DNA of 64,000 bases from Karalla daura (lineage: Eukaryota; Chordata; Actinopteri; Chaetodontiformes; Leiognathidae): positions 19,814,497 through 19,878,496 of the forward strand of contig CM055188.1 in assembly GCA_029224185.1 (NCBI GenBank), in the 5' to 3' direction. Under the pieces are notes generated by a model, which made no database searches, had not been told where the DNA came from, and saw only the letters and a list, made by a program, of their open reading frames with translations. This document shows, piece by piece, positions 14,010 through 41,019 of the stretch. A program made the translations under genes and the position numbers. The stretch's first letter is position 1; each line of letters starts with the position of its first letter.

Positions 14010-14215
14010 GCTTTTTCTGTCCTGTTGTGACCATGTCAGTCTGCTTTTCTTGGACTTTTCGCAGTGTTACCAAGATGGCTGCCAAGTGGTATGACTTGCC
14101 TATAAGGACTTTGGTTTGGCTTACAGGGTGCCACCATCTTGAATCTTTGGAGCCAGAACAAACTCTATTTGGAAGAGAGGGCAGAGCTGGAGTGAGGAGT
14201 GTATCTTACTTTTGG
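14010..14215 (+). repeat. Dispersed teleost repeat fragment
   Basis: The run with 'TACCAAGATGGCTGCC' and 'GCCACCATCTTGAATC' followed by 'AGAGAGGGCAGAGCTG' resembles a short repeat often met in teleost intergenic DNA. The family was not identified. Confidence 0.4.
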
Positions 14216-17200
14216 TCTTTGCCATCCTCAACACACCCACTTATCCATGTGATCCATACTGGCTATCAGAAATTAACTAACTTAACAAACACAGTCTATG
14301 CATCTGATGAGTATATCTCGCCCTCTCCCTTCACTCTTCAGCACCTGTGAGGGTCACCTGTCAGTCAAATAGAGACATCCCTAATTATTCAATTCTTTTA
14401 AGGTCTAATATCTCATTAATAATGGAATTATTCTTATATTTACCACAAGATCATACTCTGACAATTTATTGAATGAGTGATTCATGAATGAAGACTTCGA
14501 TTTTTGACTGTGTGTTGGAGACAGATATTTTGGAGCAAGCCCAAGCAGATCTCATTGGTATTACAACTAAAGCTACTTGGCCTCATTTTTTAGACCAGAA
14601 AACCATGTCCATATTTTATATACAGTTTATGAGTATACCGCTGCATTTACTGTTTTAGCCTTAATTAGTATAATATGCGGATGCTTAAAGGACTATTACG
14701 AAATTTGCATTTACTGTGTTTAGCAGAAGCAGTTCACCCAGAGAAGTTTTATTCATGCAATACACATGTAAATGGCAGTAATAAAAAATATCCATCTGGT
14801 CCCATCAGTTCTGTAGAGTTATGTCATTGCTCAGTTGGGTAACTTAAATGTTTTTGTTCATTCTCATATACTCTGCTAGTTAAGAGGAGCCCAGAAAAAC
14901 ATTGGAGGATTCAAATGTGAGATATTTTCCTCAGATGTTGGTGTAGACAACGTGGCCAGTTTAAGCTGAATTTTTTTTTTTTAGTTAAAAAGATTTCGAC
15001 TGTCACAGTATTAACATAAACCTATTTGTTAAGCTTGCATCTTGCATTGCTGGCTGCGTAGCTCAAAACCCACAAAATTACACAAAGGTGAATCTTGTCT
15101 CAGTACCAATTTAGCATTGTTTGAGTGAAGAAAATAAAAGGAAAATGGATCTTAATGCAAACGACTTTTTAACCGCATAGAAAGCAATCCCCGCTTGCAT
15201 CTGGTTTATGCAAATGAGACATCAACCTAAAAGGAAAAGCAGAATTTCTCACAGTAGACTTAAACACTGAATAAAAACACTGCTGTCCAAGAATGAGAGA
15301 AAAATTGAAATTATGGCTAACTTGTTAACATAACGTGGGAAAGTGAGGGCCTGTTGTGAACGCCTTATATAACAGTCACCCAGCACTGCCACTCCACAGA
15401 TGGTCCAGGAGAGGTGGGCAGTTGTACTAGCACATCTATTTCCACATCGCAGCAGTAAGAGCTCTTATCCCTCTCTGCAAGCCCAAACTCTGACAGGAGG
15501 CTGAGGCACTTGACAAGCAGCATTGAGGCCAGATACCGTGATTAAAAATGGATGCTGATACGAGAGAGAATGTCAGCATGTTGCTGCTATAACACACTCG
15601 TATAAAAAAAAAAAAAAAAGAGCAGTCAGATTGCTGTCTCTGGATGTGGCGCTCATTGGTGGGTTATTGATTATGGTGAGTGAGCAGAGTGTGCTAAGAG
15701 ACAGGCCAGTCCCCGGAGAGGATTTGCATGATTGATGCTTTCTTTATGAGGTTCGTATCCTGTGCTTGTCAACCAGTCAGCTCAGCAGAAAAAAGGACAC
15801 ACACAGTACCTGATGATAAATGGGAGCTTGTTGGGAGGCGATTTTAAAATATTGAACATCACTAGACCTACATATAGTATATGGCAGCATAAATAGAGAA
15901 CACAGGGCTTCTTCATTATCAAATTTTTCCATGTGTGAGATTTGAGGAGAGGGCAGCTTTAGTTTCCATGCATGAAAACTGCAGCTGGCGCTGGCGGTTT
16001 ATATATGCAGCTCTGACTCTCACACAAGGCTCTTGTGATTAAACAGGGGTCTGAAAATATGGTGCAATGCTCAGTTAATGATTTAAGTTTCTAGATGTAT
16101 TTAGTTTTTGCAGCACTCGTCTGAAATGCAACAACTGAGAGACACAAACAGGGACATGCACACATCCAGTAGTGAAGATGATGCAGACCCACTGTTTCAT
16201 GGCTTTAATGGAGGCATAAAGGAAACATCATGGGTAGCAGTCAAATAAATGTTTAGATGTAAATGCGCAACATATTTACCACATTCACAAAGAGTTCAGG
16301 GGAAACTACAATCAATAGCTGGTGTATTTCAAGTACAAGTCAAGTACATTTTAAGTCTTTCAGTGAAACAGAAAACTTTGTTTCTTACATCACATACTGT
16401 GTCAGATCAATCTTCGATCTTCCCCTATTTTTTGTCATTGCTATTTGATGAATGTAAAATATTTCAAGGCAAACCTTATTTTTCATTGCTTGCATATGCA
16501 ACATTTTGATTTTACCTAAAGTCTCTAAATAAATTAGAGCCTAAGAATAGCTTCTGGCAGAGATGATCACAAAATATTTTATGGTCATATGAACAAGTGA
16601 TCTAATCCCATCAGACAAATTAATAATAATAATTTGCCTGATTGATCCAGTTGTTTGACCCACTTCTTCATAGACAATTGAGCAGAAAATTAAATATGAG
16701 GTGTTAAATATGAGCGGCTTCTTGTATTTACCACTGCTGTGAAGGTGCATCCAAATTAACCTGTTTTAACTGTTGGGATGAACCAGTTCTAACGAATAGC
16801 AAGCTTCTAACTGGAAAAAAAATCAGTTCACCTCTCTGGCTCTGCTAATGGTCCCTTTACCAAGGCATCAAGCAACTAAAATGCTGCAGGCATCAGAAAT
16901 TCTCGCCAGCTTGTCTCTGCATCTTTCTTGGTGACAGACAGGTAAAGCACAGTCAGTTTCATATCAGTTTTATATCAGACAAAGCACATGTTGTGGTCCA
17001 AAACACAGTTGGAAAGATTACAGCAGCTTAAATAGTAAAGATCTGGCACTAAATTATACACTTGGCAGCAAGTCACAGTGCAGCTCTGAACAGGTGAAAT
17101 GAGACTTAAAAGTTTGGTGTAAATTCTCTTTTTCTCACTTGCTGTTATTAAAGATATCAGCGAGAGCTGCTAGAACAGGTCGATCAACATCATCTGTCTT

Positions 17201-20200
17201 GTGTTTTGAATTAATTTATGAGCAGAAAGTCCCAATGACTGATTTCCCTCACTTCAGTCTAAATAAGCCACAACCATGAGGATGAATCATATCCAATACG
17301 CCTCAACCAGTCTAAACGACTTAACACATTCACCCTCCTGCCACAGGCTAACTGCTACAATAATATAATTACCCTGGAAAACTGGGCTCTGTATCACCTC
17401 ATCAGTTTCCCATATGATAAAGGATGCAGGACAGAGAAGCGATAACAAAAATTCCATCAAAGTGAAAGAGACACAATGGCTGAGAACTTCCATTACCAAG
17501 TGTGACAGTTCCACGGACGAGCCAAATGTGTGCGCTCTCCCCGCCCATTGTGTGCCAGTGTTATCACCCCGTACACCCTGAGGCATAAATTAGTGACATG
17601 GATGTCCAAAAAGATGTGCTTATCAATAATTCTGCGACATACCGAAGAAATACAATGCAAGAGTCGAGAAATACGAGCCACACAAAGCCTGCATAAATGA
17701 GGTCTGCCTTCAGCTGTTAGTACCAGACTATTGTGCCATTGATGGACATTCTTGGTGACTCATTCCTATGTTAATGGGCAAACAAAGCACCCCTCAGCTT
17801 TTTAGGTAAGCACAAAAAAATAACAGGTGAGACTGATAATAGCCAAAGGTTTAACACAGGCAACAATTTGGCTTGATAGTTATTGTATTTTGGTATTGCT
17901 GTTACCAGCTTGGTGTCTGCAGATAAACATTTAACACAGTAAATATTGTTTGTGGTTTATTTTTAATAAAAAGTCACCGTATCACTTTGCATGTGCAGTT
18001 GAGGGCTGTGCAATAGTTATCCTAAGGGCATGACTATTCAATGGCCCCCATAAGTGCTGCTTATGGGGGGAGGTGGGACTAATATTGACCCTACAGATGG
18101 GTGTAATGAGGCAACAACAATGGCAGAAAGACTCAGATTCAGGGTTTTATATTTTCAAAATTTTAGAAGAATTTGTTTCCATCTTGTTTTCTTATGTTTT
18201 GGGGGGTTTTTATTATTATTATTGATGACTTTGTTTATACTCTATATATAAAAAAAAGTTTTTCATCCTCTTTATTTGTGATTCTAGTTCTTAATATTAA
18301 TGAGCAGAACTGGTGCTTTTATTGTGCTTCCTTCAGGATAAGATAACCAAATATGAGGAAAAGATGAGCATGCCTTAAACCAAAACAGAGGTGGTCCAAG
18401 ATTTGTTCGTAACAGAAGTCTCTGAACATCCTCTGCTTTAGGCAAGGTATCATTAATTCAACATGTTGCTAAGGCTGTAATGTATTATATGAAAACAATA
18501 CTCAATATTTATTTGAACAGAGAGGATCTACTGTTGTTTTTTGCAGCATCACCTCATTTTTCCCTTCCAGCAAACACAGCTCAGGTTAGCCTTCATCTGG
18601 ATTAGCCACTGATGATAAATCCTCAGAGGGAACGTGTATAGTATTCCAGCCCAGGATGAATACATATGATGATATTGATTCGGCACAAAATCCTTGAACC
18701 GCAGTTCATCTTTCTCCACAATGAACCTTTTCATTAGGTCCACAAGTAAAAGCTGTTTTTGCCTTCAGAAAAGCCTGAATAATTTAAAATCTGGATTCAG
18801 GAAGGTGTTAAAAAGCTACCACAGGGACACTGAGTCCATTCAAATGTGATGATCTCACTTCCACCAAAATGAGGTCCAAATCTGCGGGGGATTAGCTCTT
18901 CTATCTCTGCATAGATAGACAAAACACAACCCGTCCATTTACAATATTCTTTCAGGTAATTTCTTCTTTGAAGGACAGCTTTAATGCCTTTTTGAATATT
19001 ACATGAAGACCCTAATGGAGAGGACCAGGCAAATCAAGACTACACTGAATAAATGTTTTGTTTGGGAAAATGAATAATTCAAATAATGTGCATTTCACTA
19101 AACCTCATGTGGACTTTGCAATGCTTTGATTTTCATCCTTTTACTTACTACTTCTATTAGATCAGTGCTTGGTTTGGAGCTGTGGTCTTCAGTTTGGTCT
19201 TCAGTTTACATGGACTGTGGCACAAGCTATTCTACACAGAGGTGCTAGTGAGTCTATGTGTCAGCATTATACATAATACTGTCATATAAAAAGTATGCAA
19301 TCACTAACTGATAGCATCAGCTCTTCTATTTGTGAAATCACTTTGCTGAATCATCCAAGCACAGGACACCTTTCAGTGTATTAGGAATATGATTCATCAA
19401 TAATAAATGAGACAAATAAATTACGACAAGGTAAATAGCTTTACCACATTGTTAGACCATCTTCTAATGCAGCCTATAGTATATCTGCCTACTGCAAGTA
19501 AAACCATGATGTTGATAGTAGTTTTTGAACCTTGATGAAGTGTTTCATGTGTGTATGCTCTATTTCAAATTATTTTATACTCTCCTGAGCTAAATTTACC
19601 ATGTTGTACTAATTACAAACATATTATTTCATATCCGTGGTGCAACCAAAGTGATCCAGCCAGTATGCATTAGTCAGCCATGTATATTCCAGGAGGACTC
19701 ATGGCCACTTTACCAGTTCAGCTCACACTTCAGTGATTTAATACACTCCGCACCCCAGTACAGAGGTGTAAATTGACCTGAACGACTCTCTTCTCCGGTT
19801 CTCTGTTTACAATTTACTACCATCAAGGGACATCTCAGAAGTCTGACACAGGTTGATAAAGATTAATTGGGGCAGGAAATCATTAATCCACAGCTGCATT
19901 TTTGATCAGGATCAATAAATCAACGTACTGTACTGTATGTCCTAAAACAAGTGTTGAATGGTGGGTTTCAATTCTTTCTTTCATATTTGTGTTGAAAGTG
20001 TGTTTTGTAATGGGTTGAAAACACCACGTTGTCTTAAACTCAATGGTTGCACTCACGAGTATACTTACCTGTGTATTTATGGGTCGCTTTCTGACAGAGT
20101 TGGGAAGTATTTGCTGGGAATTATTTGGAGGCATGAAGGTATTTCACACTTTCTCCCTCCAGTTCACCTTCACCCTCCACCCAAGATAGAAAAAAAAACA

Positions 20201-23200
20201 ACATCAGCAGTATGCCTTGACCTCGCACTTTACCTCCTGGGTAAAATAAGTCAGGCATGATGCTGTAAAATCAATAACTTTTAACATCACTATATTTCAA
20301 GCTCAGGTAGAAGACCAATATCAGCCTGACAGAGCACATCTGCTTCCTGCTGTCAACATAAGCCGGGGAGAGAAAAGTTTGATTTTTCTTCCCTAAGTGT
20401 AAAGAGAAAAGAAGATATGTACATTATTAATGGCTTGTATTACAGATGCAGACCAAAACTCTCAAGGGAGCTACGTTTTCCCTCCCGATAGAGCGCTGAC
20501 ATCAGTCCAGCAACAGTTTGCATTTTTGTCATCTGCTGGAGCTCATGGGGATCTGTTGAGCAGAGCTGGGTATGACTGCTCAAAGGTGCATGCTGCTTCT
20601 GGTTTACCCTTTTCTGCTGTCAGCTTGGAGGCAGTGTAGCTCATACACCACTGCTGCACAGTACTGTCAACACTCTACGTTACGGTGAATTCATAATAAA
20701 TAAAAAGTTTCAGGTAAGAACAACAGAGTGTGACGTTCCAATCCCTATATTTTATGATATCAGTCTTTTCAAAATGATGCATTATGTTCCTGGGAAGCTA
20801 TTTAACAGGATTCTGTACATCTTTGTGATATTATTGCAAATTTTGAAGCAAGAGTGGAGTTTGGTTTCTTGCAACAAAACTAAGATTGAAAGATAGCAAA
20901 TCTTTCAACTCAAAGCAAAAACCTTGGTGCCTTCACAATTCAAACTGACCTCGATTTTCCAAATCTTTTTTTTTCTTTTTTTTTTACTCTTACTGTTCCG
21001 ATACAAAGAAACTAGTTACAATTTGATTTTCTCTCACTTGGATTAAGGATCTATCACTGGATCATATACAGGATGAATGTGTCAATTTCTAATTTTGAAA
21101 CATTTTTCATACAGCATGTTGCTGCATCGTGCAATGTGCATTGTGAATTAATGCATACAACGGTGTAAAACTGAGACACAAAAGTGGAAGGAACAGCATT
21201 ATGAATGTGAATTACTCTTAAAATGTAATTAGTGTATAGTCAGAGAAAATCTTCTCAGCAAACAGTGCTCAGAGCAGAGAAAACCAAATGCACCAATTAT
21301 GGTGGAACATGGTACAAAAATATTTTCCTCTTCATGTCTGCTCCTAACAGCCACTACAAGCCATTAAGGTCCAAAGCCTCTGCAGTTTAATAGTGCTGAA
21401 TGAGTCCTCTGCAGTTCTCATAAATTCATTTTTTTTGCCACAGTTGTTTGGGGCTGAAAGTGCTCGGCTGCAAAATCTAACAACTTGTAACTTCCTCGGG
21501 TTCATTTTGCAGCATGTTTACAGACCAGCTTGAGGGAGAGCACTGCTGATCTCCGACTGAAATGTTATCCTTGGACCATAAAATACATTTATCTCACCAA
21601 CTTTCTTGTAATGTCACAGCAGTACTCTTCCACAGAGAGTAGATGGATTCAGGATGAATTGTGTGAGATAAAAATGAGAAACAGTGCTCAGGCTCAGTGT
21701 CTGGGGTTCATAACGCTGCTAGTACAAATAAGCCTATTAAAATGCTAAATGTGTCAGAAAAAATGTGTCTTTCTTCTGTAATTTTAACTGTTTATTGCTG
21801 CACAGTGTAAAATGTGATGAGGGTCTGGCTTCACTGGTTCCACTATTTTTTGTTTTTCATTTTTTGTTTTTTTTTCCACAGAATTTCTTTTTTCCAAAAA
21901 AACATAGAGGAACAGAATCCAACAGCTCCATTTGGTTCCAGCACTTATTTGTGGGGGCTTGCCATCGTCACATAGCAAGGGAAATAATTAGCCTACTGCT
22001 CTCAGAATGTCTTGTTCAGATGGCCAATCTCACAGATTGCTGTCCCTCCCTCCAAACTTTTCACAACACTCAAGCACTGCCTATGCATGTTCCCTCAGAT
22101 GAGGCTGCCAGATAACACATAGTCAGTGTCAACTGGTTTTGGAGTTTGGTCTGAGGTGAGACCATCGCAACAAAGCAGAGGGGAAAACAGAGTGTCTATG
22201 AGATGCACATTAAACGGCTTACAGTATGAGACCTACTGCTGAACTGGGCCCAGGAGTAAAGCCTTGAAGCTTATGATGGTCACACAGCTGGCAGTGGTGC
22301 TTTTCACAGGTTTTTTCACAGCCCAAATAATACAACAGGAAATAGCACAGAGAGGAAGGATGGAGATAGAAAGGGGATGGCTGTCTAGAGTCTTCTCTTC
22401 TGGGGATGCTGTGGGCTCTGCCCTGTAAAATACAGCTCTTACACACATGCACATGCACGCTCACATACAAACACATACGTTTTGACAGCATAAGCTGGGC
22501 TCACTCTCTCTGTCTATATCAAAGGCTCCACCACACAGGGATTGACTTTTGTTCTTGGCAGCATGAAAAAAGAGAAATTTTTATGATGTTTATTTCCCTC
22601 TGGTTTTATTTGACTCAGGTTTTGTTGTGGGGGGAAGTGTGCTTGTTGTGTGTGACGCCTGTTTGGAGCTCGGGGAGTTGCTACTGTATGCTGGTGAGAC
22701 ATTTGATTGTTTCCCTTATAAGACTGTCAGCTACATTGGCTGTTTCTCTGACTTGACTGGGTTAATTGAGAATAGAGACATTTTCTCCTACCAAATTTGA
22801 GAAAGTGTAGCAAATCAAGGAGGAAGACAATATCTTCTGTGGCATCAGGAGATCATGTTGGTTGGTTGGTTCAAAGATGGGCAGGTGGGGGTGTAGCCTG
22901 GGTCGTTCACGTTGCTACGCTACAGCAAAAACGATGTATGTGAAGAATACTGCATCCATGTTACTAGAAACATCTTCAGATGCAGTTGAGCAGCAGGGAG
23001 AAGAATTCCTAGCAAACTGCTGACCTCTGGTGGAAAGATGCAACAATAATCTCTGAGTGTTCAGTTATATGAGAAAACTCGACTCTGATATATCGGCTTA
23101 AATTGGCATAAATTCTGATGTTTACTTCAAGTCAAAAGCACATGAACAAATCTACAAACAAATAAATATTTTAATTTATTAAACTATCTCAAAGACTTTG

Positions 23201-23492
23201 TATCAGAAATACAAGCAACGGAGTGAAGTCTGATTGCTTTGAGAACATTGTGTCTTACAGAATGATCCAAAATACACAGAACAATCACAACAATGCAAAA
23301 TAATTAGAAGCAAACTTTAACATATTTACATATGAGCTGTGCTGCTGTAAAAGTACACTATATTGTAGTAAATATGCCACTGATTTATATGTATTTTAGT
23401 TGCTTGAATCATAGCTTTGTTTTTGTGACTCTTTTCCTCACCACTGTTAGTCTGTTTGACAGGGACATGGAGGAATGCCTTTGCTTTTTATC
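14216..23492. other. Gene-poor region downstream of mst1r
   Basis: Non-coding; frames are short and featureless. Contains A/T homopolymer runs (for example 15605-15619 and 20967-20985). Any conserved regulatory element could not be judged without alignment to other fish. Confidence 0.5.
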
Positions 23493-23498
23493 TTTATT
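23493..23498 (-). terminator. Candidate polyadenylation signal for mst1r
   Basis: AATAAA on the minus strand about 535 nt past the mst1r stop codon. The interval 23499-24033 would be 3' UTR and holds no other feature. Other AATAAA hexamers occur further downstream, near 23.17 kb, so the site actually used is uncertain. Confidence 0.35.
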
Positions 23499-24033
23499 AA
23501 TAACAGATGAGCAAAAACAATACACACACACACACCAGTGAAAGACTCCAAAATTGCAAGAACATGTCAGAACAGCTGTGAGTAAGACTAAGTTACTTAC
23601 TTCCCCCTATTTTGTGCCCGTATTGTATCTAACCTCTGGCATCTGAAACCCTTTCCTAGCTGAGTCAGTGGTAAGGGCTGGCAAAGACAACAAGACTTGT
23701 GTTACTTGGCTTACAAGTTTGAGCTACAAAATTTTCCTGTATGTGGCATCTGTTACCAGTATAAGATACACGAGAAAATAAATGTCTAACAAACACGTAC
23801 AGACCAAGTTTGGAAGCTCATTCTCAGATTTTGCTGCGACAGGCATCAAACATGGCTGCCAGAGGACGTGCTACATGAGCATCTCACCACTGCATTCAAG
23901 CACAGAAACAGAATAGACAGCATCAGTTGTGGATGTTAAACAGGTCAGGCTGTTGTCACCTGGTAGAGGTATTTGTGCTCTTGCTGTTTGCTGAGAGACT
24001 CATTTACACTGGAGAGAGGGATAGGGGAGCAGA

Positions 24034-36299
<12,266 letters not shown>

Positions 36300-36400
36300 C
36301 TCCACTCCAGGGTGCACAGGCGGCAACAGCACTGACAATGTGGGGCTACGTCCAGGTCCAGTGTCGGGACACACGCATCCTTAAGACCAGCCTCTGATAC

Positions 36401-39400
36401 CTGAAGGAGCAATAGAGTAGAAATAATCATTACATCATCAAGAATTTGAAATACACTGAAAAACATGAAATAAACATGACATAATAGAAATCTGAAAGCA
36501 ATTTTGAAGAATTTTAAAAACACCATCCTGTCGTTAATCATCTTAAACCAGTGTAGCTTTAACTGCAGCGTTAGCTGCAGGTCAGTTCATCATTTCCAGT
36601 AAAATCACAAATTGCTATTTTTGGACTTAAGTTTTAGTTCTGAATAAACAATTTAGTTGGCTCATAATGTACCAATATAGTTGCTCTATATAGTTGCTCT
36701 CCTGGCTCTAGCCTTCTACTAAACTGGATATTAGTCTTATCATCTAACTATGCAAGAAAGAAAAAACACATCCTTACTTTGACTCTGAAGACCATCTCAT
36801 GGCCTTTCAAACCAATTTTTCATTTTGGTAGTTTTGCCTTTGCAAATGACTAAAACTTATATTGTTTTGTTCTTCTACCAAAGAGTGGTCCTGATTATGT
36901 ACTGATGGGTTGCACTTTACGCTGAAATCTGATAGATCTGCGGTGGCATATGCAACATCTTGGGCGAACCAGATGAGGATAAAAGTGTATGTGGTTACAA
37001 ACATGAAAGGTTTTTCTGACTCTTCACAACCACAGCAGAAATGTTTGTATATTAAAACAATGAGCCCTGCACATCTGACAGTGGATGAGACAGTTTTTAT
37101 TGTGACTTCCTGCACAAGTCATATCTGCCCGGTCACGCTTACTATGCTTACTCCCATGGCCCATCCTTCTTTCCTCCTATGAGTCAAGTATTGATGGTCG
37201 TAACAAACCAAGTTAATGACTTCAAGTAACAGTGAGGATTTTTCCGTAGCTCATCTTCATCAGTCCATTTACAACAAGCAGCCACATGGAACCATGTTTG
37301 AGACTCTGAGCTGTGTCTTCATCCTGAACAGACGCTGCTGGGTGGATCATTAACCCAGCACATTACGGTAAGGCTGTATTCAAGAACCCTGGTCTCTCTA
37401 CTTTACATTCCTGTCACAGCCACTACGTGCCTTTCAGGGGGAAAGGTTTGCATGGACTGGTGGTCATAAGACATCTTGTGCCTTCCTGAACCCCAGGTGA
37501 AGACGAAACAGCTCATCTGCTCGTGCCAAAGAATCTCATCAACTCTGATAATTTCATTCAGGAGCAGGAAAACTTTCCTTTAATTTTTCTCTCCAGAAAA
37601 CAGTACCTAATTTTGCATAGGCAGTCATATGAAAGAGTCAAGACTTAGGGGTCTTTGCATTAATAATTCATTGGATCCCACTAACGTCATGTTACATTTT
37701 AACATTTGCAGCTACATGTAAAACTGAGGTTAAGGTTAGAAGACATGTGTATACATAGTAATGGCACTGATTGACTTTCTTCATGTTCACGAATAATAAA
37801 GCAAACTGTTGAAATTGAGTTTCCATTCATTGTGTTATTCACAGGCTGGTCAGCATGCAGGTTTTCAATGAAAGCTGCCTCAGGTGAAGTAAAGGTGTCA
37901 CTCAGATGTCTGTCATTAACAATACCAATCCGGATTGCAGGCAAAATTACTGTTTATGTGATCCTAATTAGTAGTCACTGTGTTTACATTGCCAAATCAT
38001 CTGTTTTTATCAATCCATCACCTTACCCTCTCAGTGCTTAAAGGTCATCGCCAGCTCACATAGGTCGAAGGCTGTGAGTATACCCTAGAGAGGTCACCAG
38101 TTCTCCACAAGGCTAACGCATAATTCTCTAGAACTCTAGTCTGGTTTATACAGCTCTGGTGTGAAAGCAACCCTAGAGACTGTAACCTTTTGGGATTGTG
38201 ACAGCAGAACCCAGAGAAAATGATTCAGATGCGGAGAGAACATTAAAACTTGACACAGGAAACACCTTGGCCAGGATTGGAACCAAGGACCTATTTGGTG
38301 ATAGTCAACACTGGCACTATTCACCCCTCGATTGTATTTCTTTCTTAAGCATAGTATTCTAAGAAAACAATTGAATTGAATTTAATTGAAGTGAATTGAA
38401 ATTACTGAACTGAACTGAATGGAATAACTTAATTACAATAAAAGAGTTTTGCAGTTGCTTTTGGCAGCAACATACAACAGCTCTGTTGGGTCAGTTTCTT
38501 GCTCGCGGGCACTTTAGCAGCAGTTAATTAGAGCAAGGAAGAGCACATTGTGTCCATTAATCACTCCACATGTCCACAGGGATGTGAGGAAGCAATCGCC
38601 TTTGCAACCAATCAATAGTCAAGACCTACAGTACCCAAAGGACACATGTATTGACTCAGTGGCAGGGAAGGCATCCTAAACCAGTACAGAACCCACTGGT
38701 GCAGAGGAACGCCAGATTTTGCTTATTTTTATTATTTCAATCTACATTTAAAAAAAATGTTTATATGACAGTTTGACCAATTAACAGATGATTCTGAAAT
38801 CTGTAAAACAGTTTTACAGAGCGGTAGCACATATTTTTGCCTTTTTTAACACTTTGTTTTTTTCGTTTTATATCTCCATAAGCATGCATCTGTTTCTTGC
38901 TAGCAGTCACCCATAACCACGGTGATATTATGCCAGAGCATTCCAGTTCCAGTCAACATGTGAGATGGTATTTGGTTCCTTGGCTGAATAAGACTCGAGA
39001 GGTTAGATGAGGCAACACCTTGCTCCACAAGCAGCATGAACAATCACAGCGCTATCCTCTGTTAGACATACTGTAGCCTAGGCAGAAAAATGTAATGTAT
39101 AATTCCGCATCATACAACTCTGGGCTCAGAGTAATAAATTAAACATTCTTTCATTACATTGTCACAGACGTTTTTCACTTGTCATTACACGTAGACAACC
39201 GTCTCCCAGGTAAGCTTCAACCGCGCCAACACATACTAATTCTGCTATTAAAACTGTTATTAAAATGTTAAAGTTAAATTAAAGTTTCCCTCAGTTATCA
39301 TTTTACTGTGTAAGAAACTTTCACTTATCTTATCAGTCTAACAGTCTTCGTTTATTTTCCTTCCCTTAAAAAAATGTGCGGTACATGGTGAAGCGAAGGC

Positions 39401-39436
39401 GTGTGTGTGTGTTTGTGTGTGGTGTGTAGAACCTAC
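36401..39436. other. Presumed first intron of mst1r
   Basis: No exon seen between the coding start exon and the inferred 5' UTR exon. Holds the decayed repeat at 38040-38335 and an AATTG-rich low-complexity stretch near 38364-38420. Confidence 0.45.
38040..38335 (-). repeat. Second copy of the dispersed repeat seen at 6.44-6.73 kb, in the presumed mst1r first intron
   Basis: Decayed copy of the same family in the opposite orientation. 'AACCCAGAGAAAATG', 'GCGGAGAGAACATTAAAAC' and 'GGAACCAAGGACCT' match the usual 'acccagagaaaaccc...ggagaacatgcaaact...gaacccaggacct' course of this repeat. It is not interrupted here. Confidence 0.5.
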
Positions 39437-39660
39437 CTGTACAAGTTGAGCCCTGTCTCCCTCAGGGAAGCAACCAGTGGTCCCAGACTGACTGACAGGC
39501 CGCAGCTGGGATGGCTGTGCTTTTCTCGTCAGATTCAAAGTCACTACAATGGCGATTATGTGCTGAAAGAAGGTCTCAAGTCAGTCCGCGCAGCCACACC
39601 TGGGACCAGCACACTGTGGTAGTTCCGGATTTCGCTTCAGCTCCTGGTGAGACTCTCAGC
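39437..39660 (-). other. mst1r: Candidate non-coding first exon and promoter area of mst1r
   Basis: The mst1r start exon has an acceptor 101 nt upstream of its ATG, so at least one 5' UTR exon must lie further up. A strong donor (CAG followed by GTAGGT) ends at 39437 on the minus strand, about 3 kb upstream. No initiator ATG is evident in this exon. The upstream boundary is a guess, and no TATA box was found. A CA microsatellite lies just beyond, at 39691-39726. Confidence 0.35.
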
Positions 39661-39690
39661 GTCAGTGGTGCTGAAGCTCCTCCCCTCAGA

Positions 39691-39694
39691 CACA

Positions 39695-39726
<32 letters not shown>
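39691..39726 (+). repeat. CA microsatellite near the presumed mst1r promoter
   Basis: CA units with one CCA interruption, about 30 bp beyond the inferred mst1r first exon. Confidence 0.95.
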
Positions 39727-40200
39727 GGCAATTACTGCGCCTTTCACAGCGACGCAGGCAGTACTTGTGTGCGCGTTTTTTGATTGCTCGTTTAGAGTAG
39801 ATGAGAATGTACCTACTGTGCATTTCACCCATGTTGCTGTCATTGCACGCCGGGAAATCGCATCATCAAAGGTACTCACTTTTCTTTTATCTGGCTCCAA
39901 GCGCTCAGCAAAATGTTTAGGCAACAAAACAGCATGTCAAGGTTTTGCCTTGTGTTGTGTCTACTCCCCTTGAGTAGAACGGCACTAAAACAAGAACATC
40001 AACCCCAGAGCATGTCTTGCAAAGCACATGGAAGTGGCAATAAACACAAAGATGATGTTTACAGGCATAATTGATTTGTCCCTGTGTTATTGTTTTATGG
40101 GGAGGAGTTGTTGGAACAAGTGACCATGCAGTTAATATGCAAACCTGTAATGATCATCACTGTACAATGAGACAGAGGTGCACGTGTTCCTTCTAATCAC

Positions 40201-40213
40201 TTTATTATTTATT
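40201..40213 (-). terminator. Candidate polyadenylation signals for mon1a
   Basis: Two AATAAA hexamers on the minus strand (40208-40213 and 40201-40206), about 810 nt past the mon1a stop, the first ones seen in that direction. The interval 40214-41019 would be the 3' UTR. Confidence 0.45.
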
Positions 40214-41019
40214 TCGCTCATACTAATCAAGTTGAAACTGCACAGGAGCAAGAAATAGGTGCTGAAGTGACACTTCAGTAACGCTTTGCACAATAAGTAT
40301 TAGTTAAGGCAGGAGTCATAGAGGCAGATGGGGCAACTTTGAATACCTTGAGTAAAGCAAGATTACAATAAATCCAGTCTACATTTGTTGATTCTGAAGA
40401 GAGATGATGATTTGGCATCTGGTGTCGACTCTTCTGCACACAGCAGACAAGCAAAATAAACATGTCCAACAAATGAAATGACAGCAGTAAACAGGTTAAA
40501 GACATGAACACATCTCTCTTGGAGTGTCTGTTGAATAAATGCCATTGATGCAGTCGAACAAGTGATCAATTGACCTTCTCAAGGTTTTTCACAAAATACA
40601 GTTTTTCAGATCGAAGTTTTTTGAGATTTTTAAGTACTGAGCCTCTTAGCATTAACAAAATTGGCTTAAGAAGCATTTAGCGATCAGTTACACGGGATCA
40701 GTTCCAAAATGATAATTTCTGGAAAAACATCAACAGTACAGAGACGCCACCGTTTGAGTTGTTGCTGCATCATCTGTGACACTGTTGCTGCTTTCACCTA
40801 TTTGACCACTTCTAAGGAATAAGACACAATACAGCCCGATAGAGAACAAAACTTAAATAACCATCAGCATCACCAGAAACCAACAAATCACAACAGAGGA
40901 ATGCAAGATGCTAGAGGGAAAAAAGCTTCAACAATAGAAAACAACATTGAGACGACTGCAGCATCATCCACAGCTGCTGGTACCACGACCACAGTTCAGA
41001 TGCAGAAGGTCAGCCGGAC